A DNA stretch of 64,000 nt from Ligustrum vulgare (lineage: Eukaryota; Streptophyta; Magnoliopsida; Lamiales; Oleaceae). Location of the stretch: NCBI GenBank assembly GCA_963555705.1, contig OY743182.1, forward strand, positions 50,720,592 to 50,784,591, written 5' to 3'. Below, one piece after another: positions 47,101-58,782 of this stretch. The first letter of the stretch is position 1. Every line of letters starts with the position of its first letter. A program made the position numbers and the translations under genes. The notes beneath the pieces are model-generated. The model saw only the letters and a program-made list of their open reading frames with translations. It searched no databases and was not told the DNA's origin.

Positions 47101-47289
47101 TTACAATATTAATGGTTCGATTTACTATTTCAAATGGGTTCATAAATGTTTTCAATTTTATCGGCCATTACAGTTTATTTAATGTTGCCAAAAATGAATT
47201 TCAATTATTTCTTCCGCAAAAATATTATTCGAAAAATTTAGACAGAAAATGACGTAGTGAATCGGGTATACGGAACTCGGGGCGCTACA
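44176..47289 (+). mobile_element. 3.1-kb solo LTR related to the LTRs of the LOG-carrying element
   Basis: Starts TATAGCGACCCAGAATTTTTACG (first bases changed from TG) and ends GGGGCGCTACA, between TAAAA duplications (44171-44175, 47290-47294). The first 170 bp parallel the LTR starts at 9888 and 47900. The 46090-46660 part shares TATGTTTTTATGA repeats and TAAGTTCGGTAAAATTCTTGTG blocks with them. It has CCACC-rich DNA (44475-45300), a pyrimidine-rich block with a CT microsatellite (45300-45575) and a TTTTAGTCCCT repeat tract. No primer site or internal region is visible. ORFs at 44475, 45105 and 45366 are proline/serine-rich translations of this LTR. Confidence 0.75.
45615..45905 (+). repeat. 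Degenerate TTTTAGTCCCTNAACTTT repeat tract
   Basis: About ten imperfect units of roughly 25-35 bases, regular towards the end (CATTTTAGTCCCTCAACTTT variants). It lies inside the solo LTR. Confidence 0.75.
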
Positions 47290-47458
47290 TAAAATATACC
47301 AATACCGTTTCTTAAGCCTCTGTTTGGCAAAAATATTTTTAAACACGTTTTTAAAAACACAAATTTTCAAACCACTTTTTAATTAAAGATTTTTTTTTTC
47401 TCATTTTGCTTTAGTACGATCCTTATGTTTGATTAATAAAATATACCAACACTGTTTC

Positions 47459-47626
47459 TTAAGCCTCTGTTTGGTAAAAAGTGTTTTTAAACATGTTTTT
47501 AAAAACACAATTTTTCAAACCACTTTTTAATCACATATTTTTTTCTCTCTATTTTTAACCACATATTTTACCTGTAAAACAAAAAAATATGTTTTTATGT
47601 ACAAAATTTTAACAAACAGAGCCTAA
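47459..47626. mobile_element. Tourist-like MITE
   Basis: The left end reads TTAAGCCTCTGTTTGGTAAAA and the right end, in reverse complement, TTAGGCTCTGTTTGTTAAAA, with a TTA/TAA duplication. This is typical of Tourist (PIF/Harbinger) MITEs. A partial copy of the same left end lies at 47310-47390. Confidence 0.7.
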
Positions 47627-47899
47627 TGTATTTATCATAGAGTGGATTTTTTTCTATCTGGATAGGTTTTTCATACAGCACATCGCATTTAGAAAACAAA
47701 ACAATATGTATTACTATTTGAAAACAAACACAATCTGTAATTGGAAACAAAACAATCTATAATTTGAAAATAAAACAATAAAAAAATATTGATTATTATT
47801 TTAGTGTCAAAACAATAACCTCTTAAAAGAACTTGAAAATGTTGTTTAATTTGTGCTATTTTTTTAAAATTCAATTACTGAAAAATGTTTTGATGTTTA

Positions 47900-49770
47900 T
47901 GTAGCGACCAAGAATTTTTACGCGATTAATAATTATTTTAATAGAAAATCGTGTCGCTACTATTTCACCCATTTTTATTAAGTTAACGCCACGACGTATT
48001 CGTATAGCCAAGTCAAGAAATAATCGAGATCGTTCGATTTTAAATTAAATTCCGAATTTCTAAAAATATCTCCATTCTCTTGATTTAAAGTATATTAAGT
48101 CCAAGTACTTAATTCAATGTTATCCCAATATTTATTTATACAAAAATTATTTTTATTATTGAAATTAAGAAAATATATGCAAGCATGAGAGGTTCCATTA
48201 TATATAATAATTATGAGAATCTTAATTTAATAAATATGGAAAAGTATATGAATGAATTATATACTCCATTATATGTAATCATGAAGAGCATAATATTTGT
48301 ATAAATATGGAAAAGTATATGAATGAATTATATACTCCATTATATGTAATCATGAAGAGCATAATATTTGTATAAATATGGAAAAGTATATGAATGAATT
48401 ATAGACTCCATTATATGTAATCATGAAGAGCATAATATTTGTATAAATATGGAAAAGTATATGAATGAATTATAGACTCCATTATATGTAATCATGAAGA
48501 GCATAATATTTGTATAAATATGGAAAAGTATATGAATGGTTGATAAGATTCCATTATATGTAATCATGAAGAGCATAATATTTGTATAAATATGGAAAAG
48601 TATATGAATGGTTGATAAGACTCCATTATATGTAATCATGAAGAGCATAATATTTGTATAAATATGGAAAAGTATATGAATGGTTGATAAGACTCCATTA
48701 TATGTAATCATGAAGAGCATAATATTTGTATAAATATGGAAAAGTATATGAATGGTGCTTTACTTTAAGAAAAGGATGTGTTAAAATTAATAGAATTGAA
48801 TGATTATGTTTACAATATGCCAACTTTATACATCTATTTAAACCCATCTCTTTTACACACAACTCTACACATATACACTTATTTCCAATCTCTTGACAAA
48901 ATCCACAAGTAAGAGAAATTCAAGGTGGTCAAGAAAGTTTTGGTCCATTTACTACTACACTTCATTTTAATCTTTTAAAAGGTAAGTATATCTTATGTTT
49001 TTATGAAAAGTAAGTATGTTTTTATGAAAGGTAAATACACCTTATATTTTTATGAAAAGTAAGTATGTTTTTATGACAAGTAAGTATATCTTATGTTTTT
49101 ATGAAAAGTAAGTATGTTTTTATGAAAGGTAAATACACCTTATGTTTTTATGAAAAGTAAGTATGTTTTTATGACAAGTAAGTATATCTTATGTTTTTAT
49201 GAAAAGTAAGTATGTTTTTATGAAAGGTAAATACACCTTATGTTTTTATGAAAAGTAAGTATGTTTTTATGACAAGTAAGTATATCTTATGTTTTTATGA
49301 AAATGTTTGGATCATTGCTATGAAATCAATCTTACAAGATTGTTATGAGTTCCATATGATATGTTTATGATTATGCTAAGGGGACCGGAGTTTAGTAGCG
49401 CTACACATAAGAATTCTTGCCATTTAAGTTCGGTAAAATTCTTGTGTCTCCCTATGTTTATGAGTATTTCGATCCTATCCTATGTTATGATGAAAATGAT
49501 CCATATGCTTTCAAAAGAAAATTTATGCTTGGTATACTTACTGGGATTTTATAAATCTCACTCCACGATATTTACCATTTTCAGATAATTGAAGGTTCGA
49601 GGCGGTCAACATGGAAGTGGCAAAAGTGGTTAAGATTGATGAGATAATTATGTTGAACTTTATGTAAGAAAATTATGTTCTATTTTTATTCACAAATAAA
49701 ATTATGGGATTCTAATTATTCTGAGTCACTTTTAGTGGCACTCGAATGGTCGAGAATTCGGGTCGTCACA
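47900..49770 (+). repeat. Left LTR of copy 2 (1871 bp)
   Basis: Contains eight or so 71-72-bp units around TCATGAAGAGCATAATATTTG (48200-48755). Three 98-bp higher-order units (each two 49-bp modules, one ending GAAAGGTAAATACACC, the other GACAAGTAAGTATATC) occupy 48982-49275. The ATTAAGTATGTTG sub-type that forms the array in copy 1 is absent. Confidence 0.9.
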
Positions 49771-49827
49771 GTTGGTATCAGAGAAAAGAGTTTTAAAAAC
49801 GATTCTGTAGATTTTTGAAATTTTATT

Positions 49828-49871
<44 letters not shown>

Positions 49872-52042
49872 CTATTTACGTGAACAGTAAAACGACGTGC
49901 TATTCATGATGAACAGTGAACGAAATCACTATTCATTATAAAAAAAAAGTTGAATTTTCACATGTCAAGTATGGTTATGATTTTGAAAAGCATGATGAAA
50001 TTTGATGTGCGAATTTCAAGGACAAAATTCATTTTAAGCAAGGGAGTTTGTAATGTCCTGAAAATTTTATGAAATATAATTAGTTAGTGATATGATGTTT
50101 ATATTGATGTCTTTGATAAATTTCTAGAAGTTCGGGGACTAAAGGAAAAATAAGTTTTGACGATAAATTTTATTTGGGTTAAGTTATTAATTATTGATGG
50201 GGAGATAATTACTATATCGATATTGGATTTGTTTTGAAGACTGTGATTAATTAGGAATTATGATTCAAGAAAATGTTGATTTGGATACAACCACATTAAA
50301 TTATTGTTGATTAAAGGAAAATAAGATTATATGAAATATTTTAACTCATCACTCTACTATGTCACTCTCCACGTATTGACTCCTCGAACCAGGTATGTTA
50401 TATGCTTTGCAAGTCATTTACGATTTTATTAAGACATGTTAAGTATGAAATCTTCATATGTTATGAATCTTTAAGTGAAATATACATGTTGAGTATGATA
50501 TGAATTGATAGAAGCCTGAATTTTAATTTATTCCTTTTTATGTAGAATCATGAGACATAGAGGATATTGATATGAATTTTGGTTCATATTAAGCTTAGTA
50601 AGACTGACTAAATTAGAAAAATAAGTTGGTTCGTAACTTTTGCCAAAAAAAAATATATGGAATAATATATTAAACAAACAAAATTAATAATGAATTTGTA
50701 CAATAATTTATCCCTTTATCACTACCTTTGTGTAAAAACAAGAGAAAAACTGTGGATGGTTATTAGTACTTCCTCTTCAAGTTTCAATTTTCGGTTCAAT
50801 AATTTATCCCTTTATCACTACCTTTGCTTAAAAGCAAGGAAAAACTGTGGATGATTATTGGTACCACTCTTCAAGTTTCAATTCTGAAAAAAATTCGGAA
50901 AGAAAGAAAGAGAACGGGTGTTGAGCATAATGGGAATAATATGACTTAAGAATGATTTTCAAAATAATTGTTGTCCTCGAGTTTAGAAATGATGAACCTT
51001 AAATGGACTTTGCATAATTGATTTTAGACATGGCACTAAGTATAAGAAGTCAACAGAAATGATTAGAAATATGTTCAGATTATCTATCATTTAGATTTAA
51101 TGAGAAATAGCGAGCCAATTTTATGAAGTTTTATGAGATGTTAAGATTATAAGTGATATGATTTTAATGAGACTTTTATGAGAAGCATTATGAAGTTAGA
51201 GATTTAAAGATTTGGTTATTGGGAATTAAGTAATGGCTATTATGTTGAGTAAGTGAATTATGCCTCTATATTGAAGAGAAATTTATTATGAACTTTGGCC
51301 TTGTGATTAAATTTTGGGAATATGATTTATGACTTATAAATATAAGTATGAGTAATCTTTTGAGCCAATTAAGGTATTGAAGGAAGTGATATTGTGATAT
51401 TGACGACTATGATTTGAAATTTCTATGTTGAGGAATTATGAATTGATTTTCTGGAATATTTTTTTATGATATTGAAGTTTGATGAAATTGTGGTCAATTT
51501 TTAGATCGTTGTGATCAAATGTGGAATTATTTATTATTGTGAGTTATGAAGTATGCTTACGGTTTGAATAAGTCCAAATTTCAAAGGAAACTCTGCCTAG
51601 AATTTTATCGTTTGGAATTAAGAGCATAGTATGGTATGCAATCACTAAGAGAATTGAGGTTAGACATGCAAATTCATTTACATCACAAACGAGATTTAGT
51701 AGATGATAACAGAGATATTATTATTTTCTCGTAAGGAGAACACACAAGAGTCACACTGGAAAGAAATACATGAAACACGCAAAAGCAAAAGAAAGCAACA
51801 TGGGAAATTCCTCAAATTGAGAGATGTGTTTCCGGAGTAGCCGTATCCTACCACCTCTGACCTTTTGAGGAAATAAAGAAACCTTCAAAGAGGTGTGTTT
51901 CGAGAGTAAGAATACTCCGTAATCTACCACCTGGAACCTTTGAGGTACACACAAGATTTAAACATTAAGGAAATCCTAGGAAATTAGAGGGGTGTCTCGA
52001 GAGTAAGAATACTCCGTACTCTACCCCCACCTATTCTAAGAT
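49771..52042 (+). other. Non-coding internal region of copy 2
   Basis: Parallel to 11908-14179 of copy 1, including the relic TGTAATGTCC at 50049 and the AGTAAGAATACTCCGTA repeats at about 51905-52022. No gene was recognised before the LOG ORF. Confidence 0.6.
49834..49868. repeat. Poly-A run
   Basis: About 35 uninterrupted A residues in the leader after the primer site. Copy 1 has only about 13 at the equivalent place (11970-11983). Confidence 0.9.
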
Positions 52043-52696
52043 TCATAAAGTTAAGTTTACATTAACCGGACTCCATTTTCGCTTGATTCCCCTTCCTTGC
52101 GACCAATCTATCTTAACCCCTGCTGGATCTTGTATTGAGATATATGACTGCAGCTTATCCAGTAGTTCATCAATAGTAGGAGCAGAAATAAGGAGCCTTC
52201 TGGAAAATGGAGAGATGAATCCCTGTTCCACAGCATAATCAAGAAAGGTTAACAAGCCATCAAAGAAATTGTTAACATTCAGAAGCCCAATAGGCTTAGT
52301 ATGGAGATCTAGTTGAGCCCACGAGGTAATGTTAAAGATTTCTTCTAAGGTACCAAAACCTCCGGGCAGGGCTATAAAGGCATCAGAACCATATAGCATA
52401 CAAGTTATGCGTTCATGGATGGATAAGGTTTGAACTTCATGCCCTCGTGTTTTTCCTGCAACATCTACCAAAGGGACAGGTATGACACCGATTACTTTTG
52501 ATTTCTCTGCAAGAGCAGATTGGGAAACACAACCCATTAGACCACTGCTACCACCCCCATACACAAGAGTGATACCTTTTTCCCCCAGTTTCTTTCTAAG
52601 ATCTACGGCCGCTTCTAGATAACTGAAGCCTTTCCCCACTTTTGATCCACAAAATACACAAATAGTTTTGATCTGTCGAAGTTTTGGTGCTTCCAT
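52043..52696 (-). CDS. LOG: LOG-family protein, copy in the second element
   Basis: This 217-residue intact intronless ORF differs from the copy at 14180-14833 at two residues, G34R and G39E; both lie outside the YGGGSSGLMG and PGGFGTLEE motifs. By eye I saw only about three nucleotide differences in the ORF. The same divergent IHERITCM block is present, so the lysine usual in that motif is missing here too. Putative role: conversion of cytokinin nucleotides to free bases in the cytosol. It is antisense within the LTR retrotransposon, with CTTTAAATAG at 52771-52780 upstream. Persistence of an open frame in both elements suggests recent spread, selection, or both. Confidence 0.85.
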   Translation of the reverse strand: MEAPKLRQIKTICVFCGSKVGKGFSYLEAAVDLRKKLGEKGITLVYGGGSSGLMGCVSQSALAEKSKVIGVIPVPLVDVAGKTRGHEVQTLSIHERITCMLYGSDAFIALPGGFGTLEEIFNITSWAQLDLHTKPIGLLNVNNFFDGLLTFLDYAVEQGFISPFSRRLLISAPTIDELLDKLQSYISIQDPAGVKIDWSQGRGIKRKWSPVNVNLTL

Positions 52697-52770
52697 CTTT
52701 GATAGTATAGAAGAGAAAACTTACGAAGAAGATGTGATTTTGGGATGCCTGAACTATGAAATATGTTTGG

Positions 52771-52780
52771 CTATTTAAAG
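52771..52780 (-). promoter_or_regulatory. TATA-like box of the LOG ORF, copy 2
   Basis: CTTTAAATAG on the minus strand, 75-84 bp upstream of the ATG, the same as in copy 1. Confidence 0.45.
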
Positions 52781-53033
52781 CCGGAAAAACTTACTGTTTT
52801 TGATTGATTCTGAAAAAGTAAAGATTTACTTTTGACAAAATCGGCCAACTTTTGACTGTTTTACCAAAGATATCACCTTTCGGTGATTTATTTCCAGCTT
52901 TATCAAACCTCGAGAAAGGAAAATATATTTATTTCCAGCTTTATCAAAACTCGAGAAAGGAAAATATATTTTATTTCCAAAACGCGTGAAAGAAAACAGC
53001 AAAATATTTTAAATGTGTATCAAGAGATTTACC

Positions 53034-53585
53034 TTATATCATTGATGAACTGCCAGAAGCCTCATTTTGTAAAACAGACTGGCAAACAGGATCTTTTGCT
53101 ATTATATTTTGGAGACTATAACGATTTTTGTCCTCGTTAAACTGAGCGTATAAGGAGAGAAGTTCACGTTGCACATAACCACTTGGGTGCGTCTCAAGAG
53201 TCAGTCGAATATCATCCAAAGACTCCTTACTCAGTCCACCCTTTATGAATTTGATTTTATCATCCCGATTAGTAGAAGAATATCCTACTGTTTTGCAACG
53301 AGTATCACAGTTCCAACGAGCACATTTGTAGCAACCATTCAGCCTTTTTGCTCTTCGTTTCTTTGCGAAGGTGCTTTTGCCTAAACCAGGCATGTGCTTT
53401 GGAAATGTCATAGGTAATTCACCAGATAGTCGAACCTTTGCTTCGATCAACCAGCGAACATCTTCTGAAACACCATGAGCCATCAGCAACCTCAATCTTT
53501 CGAGTCTTATTCGATAAATTTTCCTCAGATCATTCATTGGAAGACTGGAATAATACTTGCGAATGTTTGTAAGAATGATATCCAT
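53034..53585 (-). CDS. Basic cysteine-cluster protein, copy in the second element
   Basis: This 183-residue intact ORF has seven residue differences from 15130-15681 (S6T, N14S, I39V, P40S, T74A, M81R, T181S). All four cysteines (85, 88, 93, 97) and the KFIKGG segment are unchanged, and M81R makes the basic run before the finger longer. Differences cluster outside the finger, which would fit constraint on nucleic-acid binding. It lies upstream of the LOG ORF in the same direction, with a possible TATA box CTATTTAAAA (plus-strand reading) at 53619-53628. Relationship to carlavirus-type nucleic-acid-binding proteins is an inference from motif order. Confidence 0.6.
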   Translation of the reverse strand: MDIILTNIRKYYSSLPMNDLRKIYRIRLERLRLLMAHGVSEDVRWLIEAKVRLSGELPMTFPKHMPGLGKSTFAKKRRAKRLNGCYKCARWNCDTRCKTVGYSSTNRDDKIKFIKGGLSKESLDDIRLTLETHPSGYVQRELLSLYAQFNEDKNRYSLQNIIAKDPVCQSVLQNEASGSSSMI

Positions 53586-53628
53586 GTTTTGATGGATCTA
53601 ACCTCTTCCCAGCATGAACTATTTAAAA

Positions 53629-54515
53629 GCATTAAGGATTGGAGGAAATCCGCGTGATATTGATTCCAGCAAGAAAGCGCGGAATAGAATAATGGAAAAG
53701 AGGGAACAAGAGTTATGCGCCGTTTACTTTCTTGATAAAAAGAAGATTTGATGATGACGGGATTTGAGATATGGAATATTTTCTTGGATTTTGGGTACTG
53801 ATATTTTGATATAATAATCAAGTTATAGAAATAATACGGGGATACGTGAAAGTGAAATAAGGACTGTATTGAATCAGGATTAATAAGTTTGTGCAAGTGA
53901 AAGGAATACCTTACGGGAAATGTTATGATATTTGAGTTAAGAATTTTAATTATTTGGGAGATATTTGTTTATTGAATTTTGCAGAAATTTTGGGTTACAA
54001 ATATTGGAAAGATAAACTGATGATTATGTTGATATGTGAATAACATGTTTGGGTATATTACATAGAAAATATTCAGGTAATCGTTTTAATTATTTTGGGA
54101 TATTTGGTGATAAGAAGAAATGACAAATTATTATGGTATGATATGTTAGTAAAGATTTATTGAAATTTTAGAGATATTAATACGAATATTTGAGGTTACA
54201 TGATACGATGATAAGTGACAGGTTACATGAGTACTACAAGATATGATGAAATATCACATACGATTGGGAATTTTCATTTTGATTCAGAAGAATTTATGAG
54301 TAGACATATGTCTATTATTGATAGAAAAGTTCATGTCTTAAGAAAACAAATTGATGCATTTAGTCAAAGTCCAGTGGGTTAAATATGGTTGGGTTAAATA
54401 TGGTAGCGATGATGCTACATAAGAAGAAGAAGAAGAGATTCTGATTAAGTGTTCAGAAATCATAAGATCAAGTAAGTTTAATTTCGAGGACGAAATTATT
54501 TTAAGGGGGTAAGTT
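53629..54515 (+). other. 3' internal region and polypurine tract of copy 2
   Basis: Counterpart of 15724-16607, but with many more differences than seen in the LOG section. It ends in TTTCGAGGACGAAATTA and AAGGGGGTAAG before the LTR. Confidence 0.6.
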
Positions 54516-56386
54516 TGTAGCGACCAAGAATTTTTACGCGATTAATAATTATTTTAATAGAAAATCGTGTCGCTACTATTTCACCCATTTTTATTAAGTT
54601 AACGCCACGACGTATTCGTATAGCCAAGTCAAGAAATAATCGAGATCGTTCGATTTTAAATTAAATTCCGAATTTCTAAAAATATCTCCATTCCCTTGAT
54701 TTAAAGTATATTAAGTCCAAGTACTTAATTCAATGTTATCCCAATATTTATTTATACAAAAATTATTTTTATTATTGAAATTAAGAAAATATATGCAAGC
54801 ATGAGAGGTTCCATTATATATAATAATTATGAGAATCTTAATTTAATAAATATGGAAAAGTATATGAATGAATTATATACTCCATTATATGTAATCATGA
54901 AGAGCATAATATTTGTATAAATATGGAAAAGTATATGAATGAATTATATACTCCATTATATGTAATCATGAAGAGCATAATATTTGTATAAATATGGAAA
55001 AGTATATGAATGAATTATAGACTCCATTATATGTAATCATGAAGAGCATAATATTTGTATAAATATGGAAAAGTATATGAATGAATTATAGACTCCATTA
55101 TATGTAATCATGAAGAGCATAATATTTGTATAAATATGGAAAAGTATATGAATGGTTGATAAGATTCCATTATATGTAATCATGAAGAGCATAATATTTG
55201 TATAAATATGGAAAAGTATATGAATGGTTGATAAGACTCCATTATATGTAATCATGAAGAGCATAATATTTGTATAAATATGGAAAAGTATATGAATGGT
55301 TGATAAGACTCCATTATATGTAATCATGAAGAGCATAATATTTGTATAAATATGGAAAAGTATATGAATGGTGCTTTACTTTAAGAAAAGGATGTGTTAA
55401 AATTAATAGAATTGAATGATTATGTTTACAATATGCCAACTTTATACATCTATTTAAACCCATCTCTTTTACACACAACTCTACACATATACACTTATTT
55501 CCAATCTCTTGACAAAATCCACAAGTAAGAGAAATTCAAGGTGGTCAAGAAAGTTTTGGTCCATTTACTACTACACTTCATTTTAATCTTTTAAAAGGTA
55601 AGTATATCTTATGTTTTTATGAAAAGTAAGTATGTTTTTATGAAAGGTAAATACACCTTATATTTTTATGAAAAGTAAGTATGTTTTTATGACAAGTAAG
55701 TATATCTTATGTTTTTATGAAAAGTAAGTATGTTTTTATGAAAGGTAAATACACCTTATGTTTTTATGAAAAGTAAGTATGTTTTTATGACAAGTAAGTA
55801 TATCTTATGTTTTTATGAAAAGTAAGTATGTTTTTATGAAAGGTAAATACACCTTATGTTTTTATGAAAAGTAAGTATGTTTTTATGACAAGTAAGTATA
55901 TCTTATGTTTTTATGAAAATGTTTGGATCATTGCTATGAAATCAATCTTACAAGATTGTTATGAGTTCCATATGATATGTTTATGATTATGCTAAGGGGA
56001 CCGGAGTTTAGTAGCGCTACACATAAGAATTCTTGCCATTTAAGTTCGGTAAAATTCTTGTGTCTCCCTATGTTTATGAGTATTTCGATCCTATCCTATG
56101 TTATGATGAAAATGATCCATATGCTTTCAAAAGAAAATTTATGCTTGGTATACTTACTGGGATTTTATAAATCTCACTCCACGATATTTACCATTTTCAG
56201 ATAATTGAAGGTTCGAGGCGGTCAACATGGAAGTGGCAAAAGTGGTTAAGATTGATGAGATAATTATGTTGAACTTTATGTAAGAAAATTATGTTCTATT
56301 TTTATTCACAAATAAAATTATGGGATTCTAATTATTCTGAGTCACTTTTAGTGGCACTCGAATGGTCGAGAATTCGGGTCGTCACA
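54516..56386 (+). repeat. Right LTR of copy 2 (1871 bp)
   Basis: Same length and repeat structure as 47900-49770, apparently almost identical; indicates a very recent insertion. Confidence 0.92.
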
Positions 56387-56391
56387 GTTTA

Positions 56392-56864
56392 ATAGACTTT
56401 ATGCATATTATTTGACTAGTACATTAATTGTTACTATTTACTTAAACTGTTATAAGTTTAAATGCAGGATTAGTATAGATATTTGAACCATATATAACAA
56501 CTTTATGCATATTCATTTAATCATATATCAATTATTAAAATCCTTTTAAACGGTTGGTTTTTAGTTTTTATGTATGATTGTTACATATTTTTTTTTAATG
56601 GTAAAAGATGTACTAATTAATCAAGTGGACACCTTGTTTGTAGTTAAATATAATTTTTACAGTTATATAAAAAAAATCATGATAGAAAAATGTAAGAAAA
56701 TAGCAGCAATAGACATAATATACGATAGATATAATTCGTGCAAAAAGCTCAAAAATTGGGGGGAAAATAGTAATGATAAGCAATACAGATATAATTAAGT
56801 AGATATATAGTCTTCATATAGTTGAAAAATTTTTGACCCTCAATATGTATGAATTGAATATTAT
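56392..56864. other. A/T-rich DNA, no gene recognised
   Basis: No supported feature; the ORF at 56574-56798 has biased composition. Confidence 0.5.
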
Positions 56865-57535
56865 TGTTGAATCAAAGCCCAAAGAGAGGTACAGTGATCC
56901 ACTAGCAATGGCCCAATAGAGGCCCAATAGACCTTGACTCATGGCTAAGGTCTAAAATATCACCTTGGGTCAGGTGCCGAAGTGGTGTGTCAAGCGAACC
57001 TCTTTAGCCGAACTGATTTACGTCTGGCTGATGCGCTTTATACTCAGCCGGGGCACTTTACGGCGATGACCAGAAGAGAGATGGAGTCGGAGATGTGACC
57101 CAGCCTTTACTAAGATGTGACATGAGCCCATTCCCTACAAAGAGTAGTAATGATTATAGTCAAAAAGCAAGATTCTCTCATCCAAATGCTAGGGTGGACA
57201 CACGTGTAAAATTCTCCACGTGTCGCAATCTAAAGCAACGAGTTCGTCTATAAATAGATGACTCCTCTCACTGTATAAGGGGTTAGCAATTCCACACTCT
57301 TAACAAAAGATATTTCTCTCACTCCATTTTCTCTCTTTTACGCACTTATATTTCCCGCACTCAAATTATATTTGTTGAACATGGCCGCTGACTTTGGCAT
57401 CGGAGTGCAAATGGGAGCCACCTCGGCCCCCTTTGCAAGCTGATTGTTTGTCACAGTGTGCAGGAGATCCACGTGTTCAAGAGGAAGGAGCTGAAACGTG
57501 TTGGTTCAAGATCCAGCCGGATTTTGTGGTCAACA
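56865..57535 (+). mobile_element. Solo LTR, Tat-like Ty3/Gypsy
   Basis: 671 bp, TGTTGAATC...GTCAACA, between perfect ATTAT duplications (56860-56864, 57536-57540). A TATA box CTATAAATAG lies at 57248-57257. Downstream, TTGGCATCGGAGTG is a block I associate with Tat-type LTRs. There is no second LTR or internal region, as expected after recombination between two LTRs. Confidence 0.85.
57248..57257 (+). promoter_or_regulatory. TATA box of the solo LTR
   Basis: CTATAAATAG, followed about 40 bp on by a pyrimidine-rich leader. It could still drive transcription outward to the right. Confidence 0.5.
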
Positions 57536-57597
57536 ATTATAATTAATTTTGAAAAAATTCTTATAACCTTCTTATAATTGAAATTTTTTGAAAAGCA

Positions 57598-57624
57598 AAC
57601 ATATATATGTGTGTGCGCGCGCGC
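57598..57624. repeat. Compound AT/GT/GC dinucleotide microsatellite
   Basis: Runs of AT, then GT, then GC repeats in direct succession. Confidence 0.85.
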
Positions 57625-57822
57625 TGAAACCGAGGTGATTGAATGTTGGTAATCAAAGTGCTAATGTTGGAAATCGTGCAACATTGAAGTCAAATAATAA
57701 TAAAAAAAATTTGGTGAAAAAAAATTGTATATAAACTCTCTTTTGGACAATAACTTTTGACGGGAAATATGTAATGGGACCCGCATTAGCTCAGTTACTT
57801 TTATATATAATATAGATATAGA

Positions 57823-58072
57823 TATAGATTAAGAAAATATCAATTAATGTAATTGGAAATATAATTTTTTCTTACATTTTACTAATATATCCCTACATTA
57901 AATAATGTACTAAATATGATTATTTTATATTTATTGATAGCAATAAATATTAAATAAGGGCACATTAAAAAACTTAAAAATGTGCTGACTTTCAATAAGG
58001 AAAGTAGTCAATAATTTCAGACGGATATATAAAGAATACAAACCTATCTTTACAGGAATGGATGAAGTATTT
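57823..58072. mobile_element. Truncated Stowaway-like MITE, second copy
   Basis: Shares GATTAAGAAAATNTCAATTAATGTA, the TTTCAATAAGGAAAG block and the GGAATGGATGAAGTA-like right end with the MITE at 19811-20098. The left end is replaced by a TATAGA repeat. Confidence 0.6.
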
Positions 58073-58782
58073 TATCTCGAAAACAACAAGATTTCATTTA
58101 TAAACATGTGTTCGGTAAATTTTCAATTTTGGTTCATAAACCAATTTATAAACTATACAATTTATCTAATCACTTTTTAATCACACACATTTTATCTCTC
58201 TAATTTTCAACAATTACTTTTTACTTTAAAATCATAAATAAATTAGTTTATAAATAAAACAGTGTTATCAAACAATATTTATATAGTGGCCGTCAAACAG
58301 ACCATAAAATATTTACAGAAACGAAAGATTTTCCCTCATCTTCAACTCACAGTCTCCTGTCATCACTATTCAAAAATTATTTTCTGCCAAATAATGAAAG
58401 TCAAACAAAGGTTAAGAGTAATTTTTGAATATATTTGATTAATTATTTGAAAGTATTTTATGTGAGTAGAAAAGCTTTTAGTTGAAGAAACTGTTTTACA
58501 AGCAAAAGTAGGAGTGTTTTTTTAAATTAAAAAATAAATAAAATATAAGTTGAACATCAACCTTAGGTGCCCCCATTCGTCCTTGTCATGTGAATTGATG
58601 GAGGATGTAAATCGCATGTTATGTCAAACATTGGTCAAAGTTTGGTATCTTTCACGGGATTGACAAAATATTTAATAAATTTGAACCTACAATCTTTGCA
58701 CTGTCAGCATTTGTGGATTCTTAACCTTTATTAATTAGGATATGTCCAAGGAGTTAGAAGTGTTGTTAATTAGTGATCAAAT

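Larger units (their letters stand above)
47900..56386 (+). mobile_element. Non-autonomous LTR retrotransposon carrying LOG and cysteine-cluster ORFs, copy 2
   Basis: The 8487-bp element starts TGTAGCGACC and ends GGTCGTCACA, between perfect GTTTA duplications (47895-47899, 56387-56391). The LTRs 47900-49770 and 54516-56386 are both exactly 1871 bp; I saw one substitution (near 48076 versus 54692). The primer site TGGTATCAGAG is at 49773-49783, and AAGGGGGTAAG precedes the right LTR. Organisation, strand and ORFs equal copy 1, but the target duplication differs, so this is an independent insertion and not a segmental duplication. No gag or pol. Confidence 0.92.

Noticed and set aside
57760..57800. 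GACCCGCATTAGCTC block as another Helitron end
   Set aside because: No clear hairpin followed by CTRR-T was found; the match to the other two ends is too weak.
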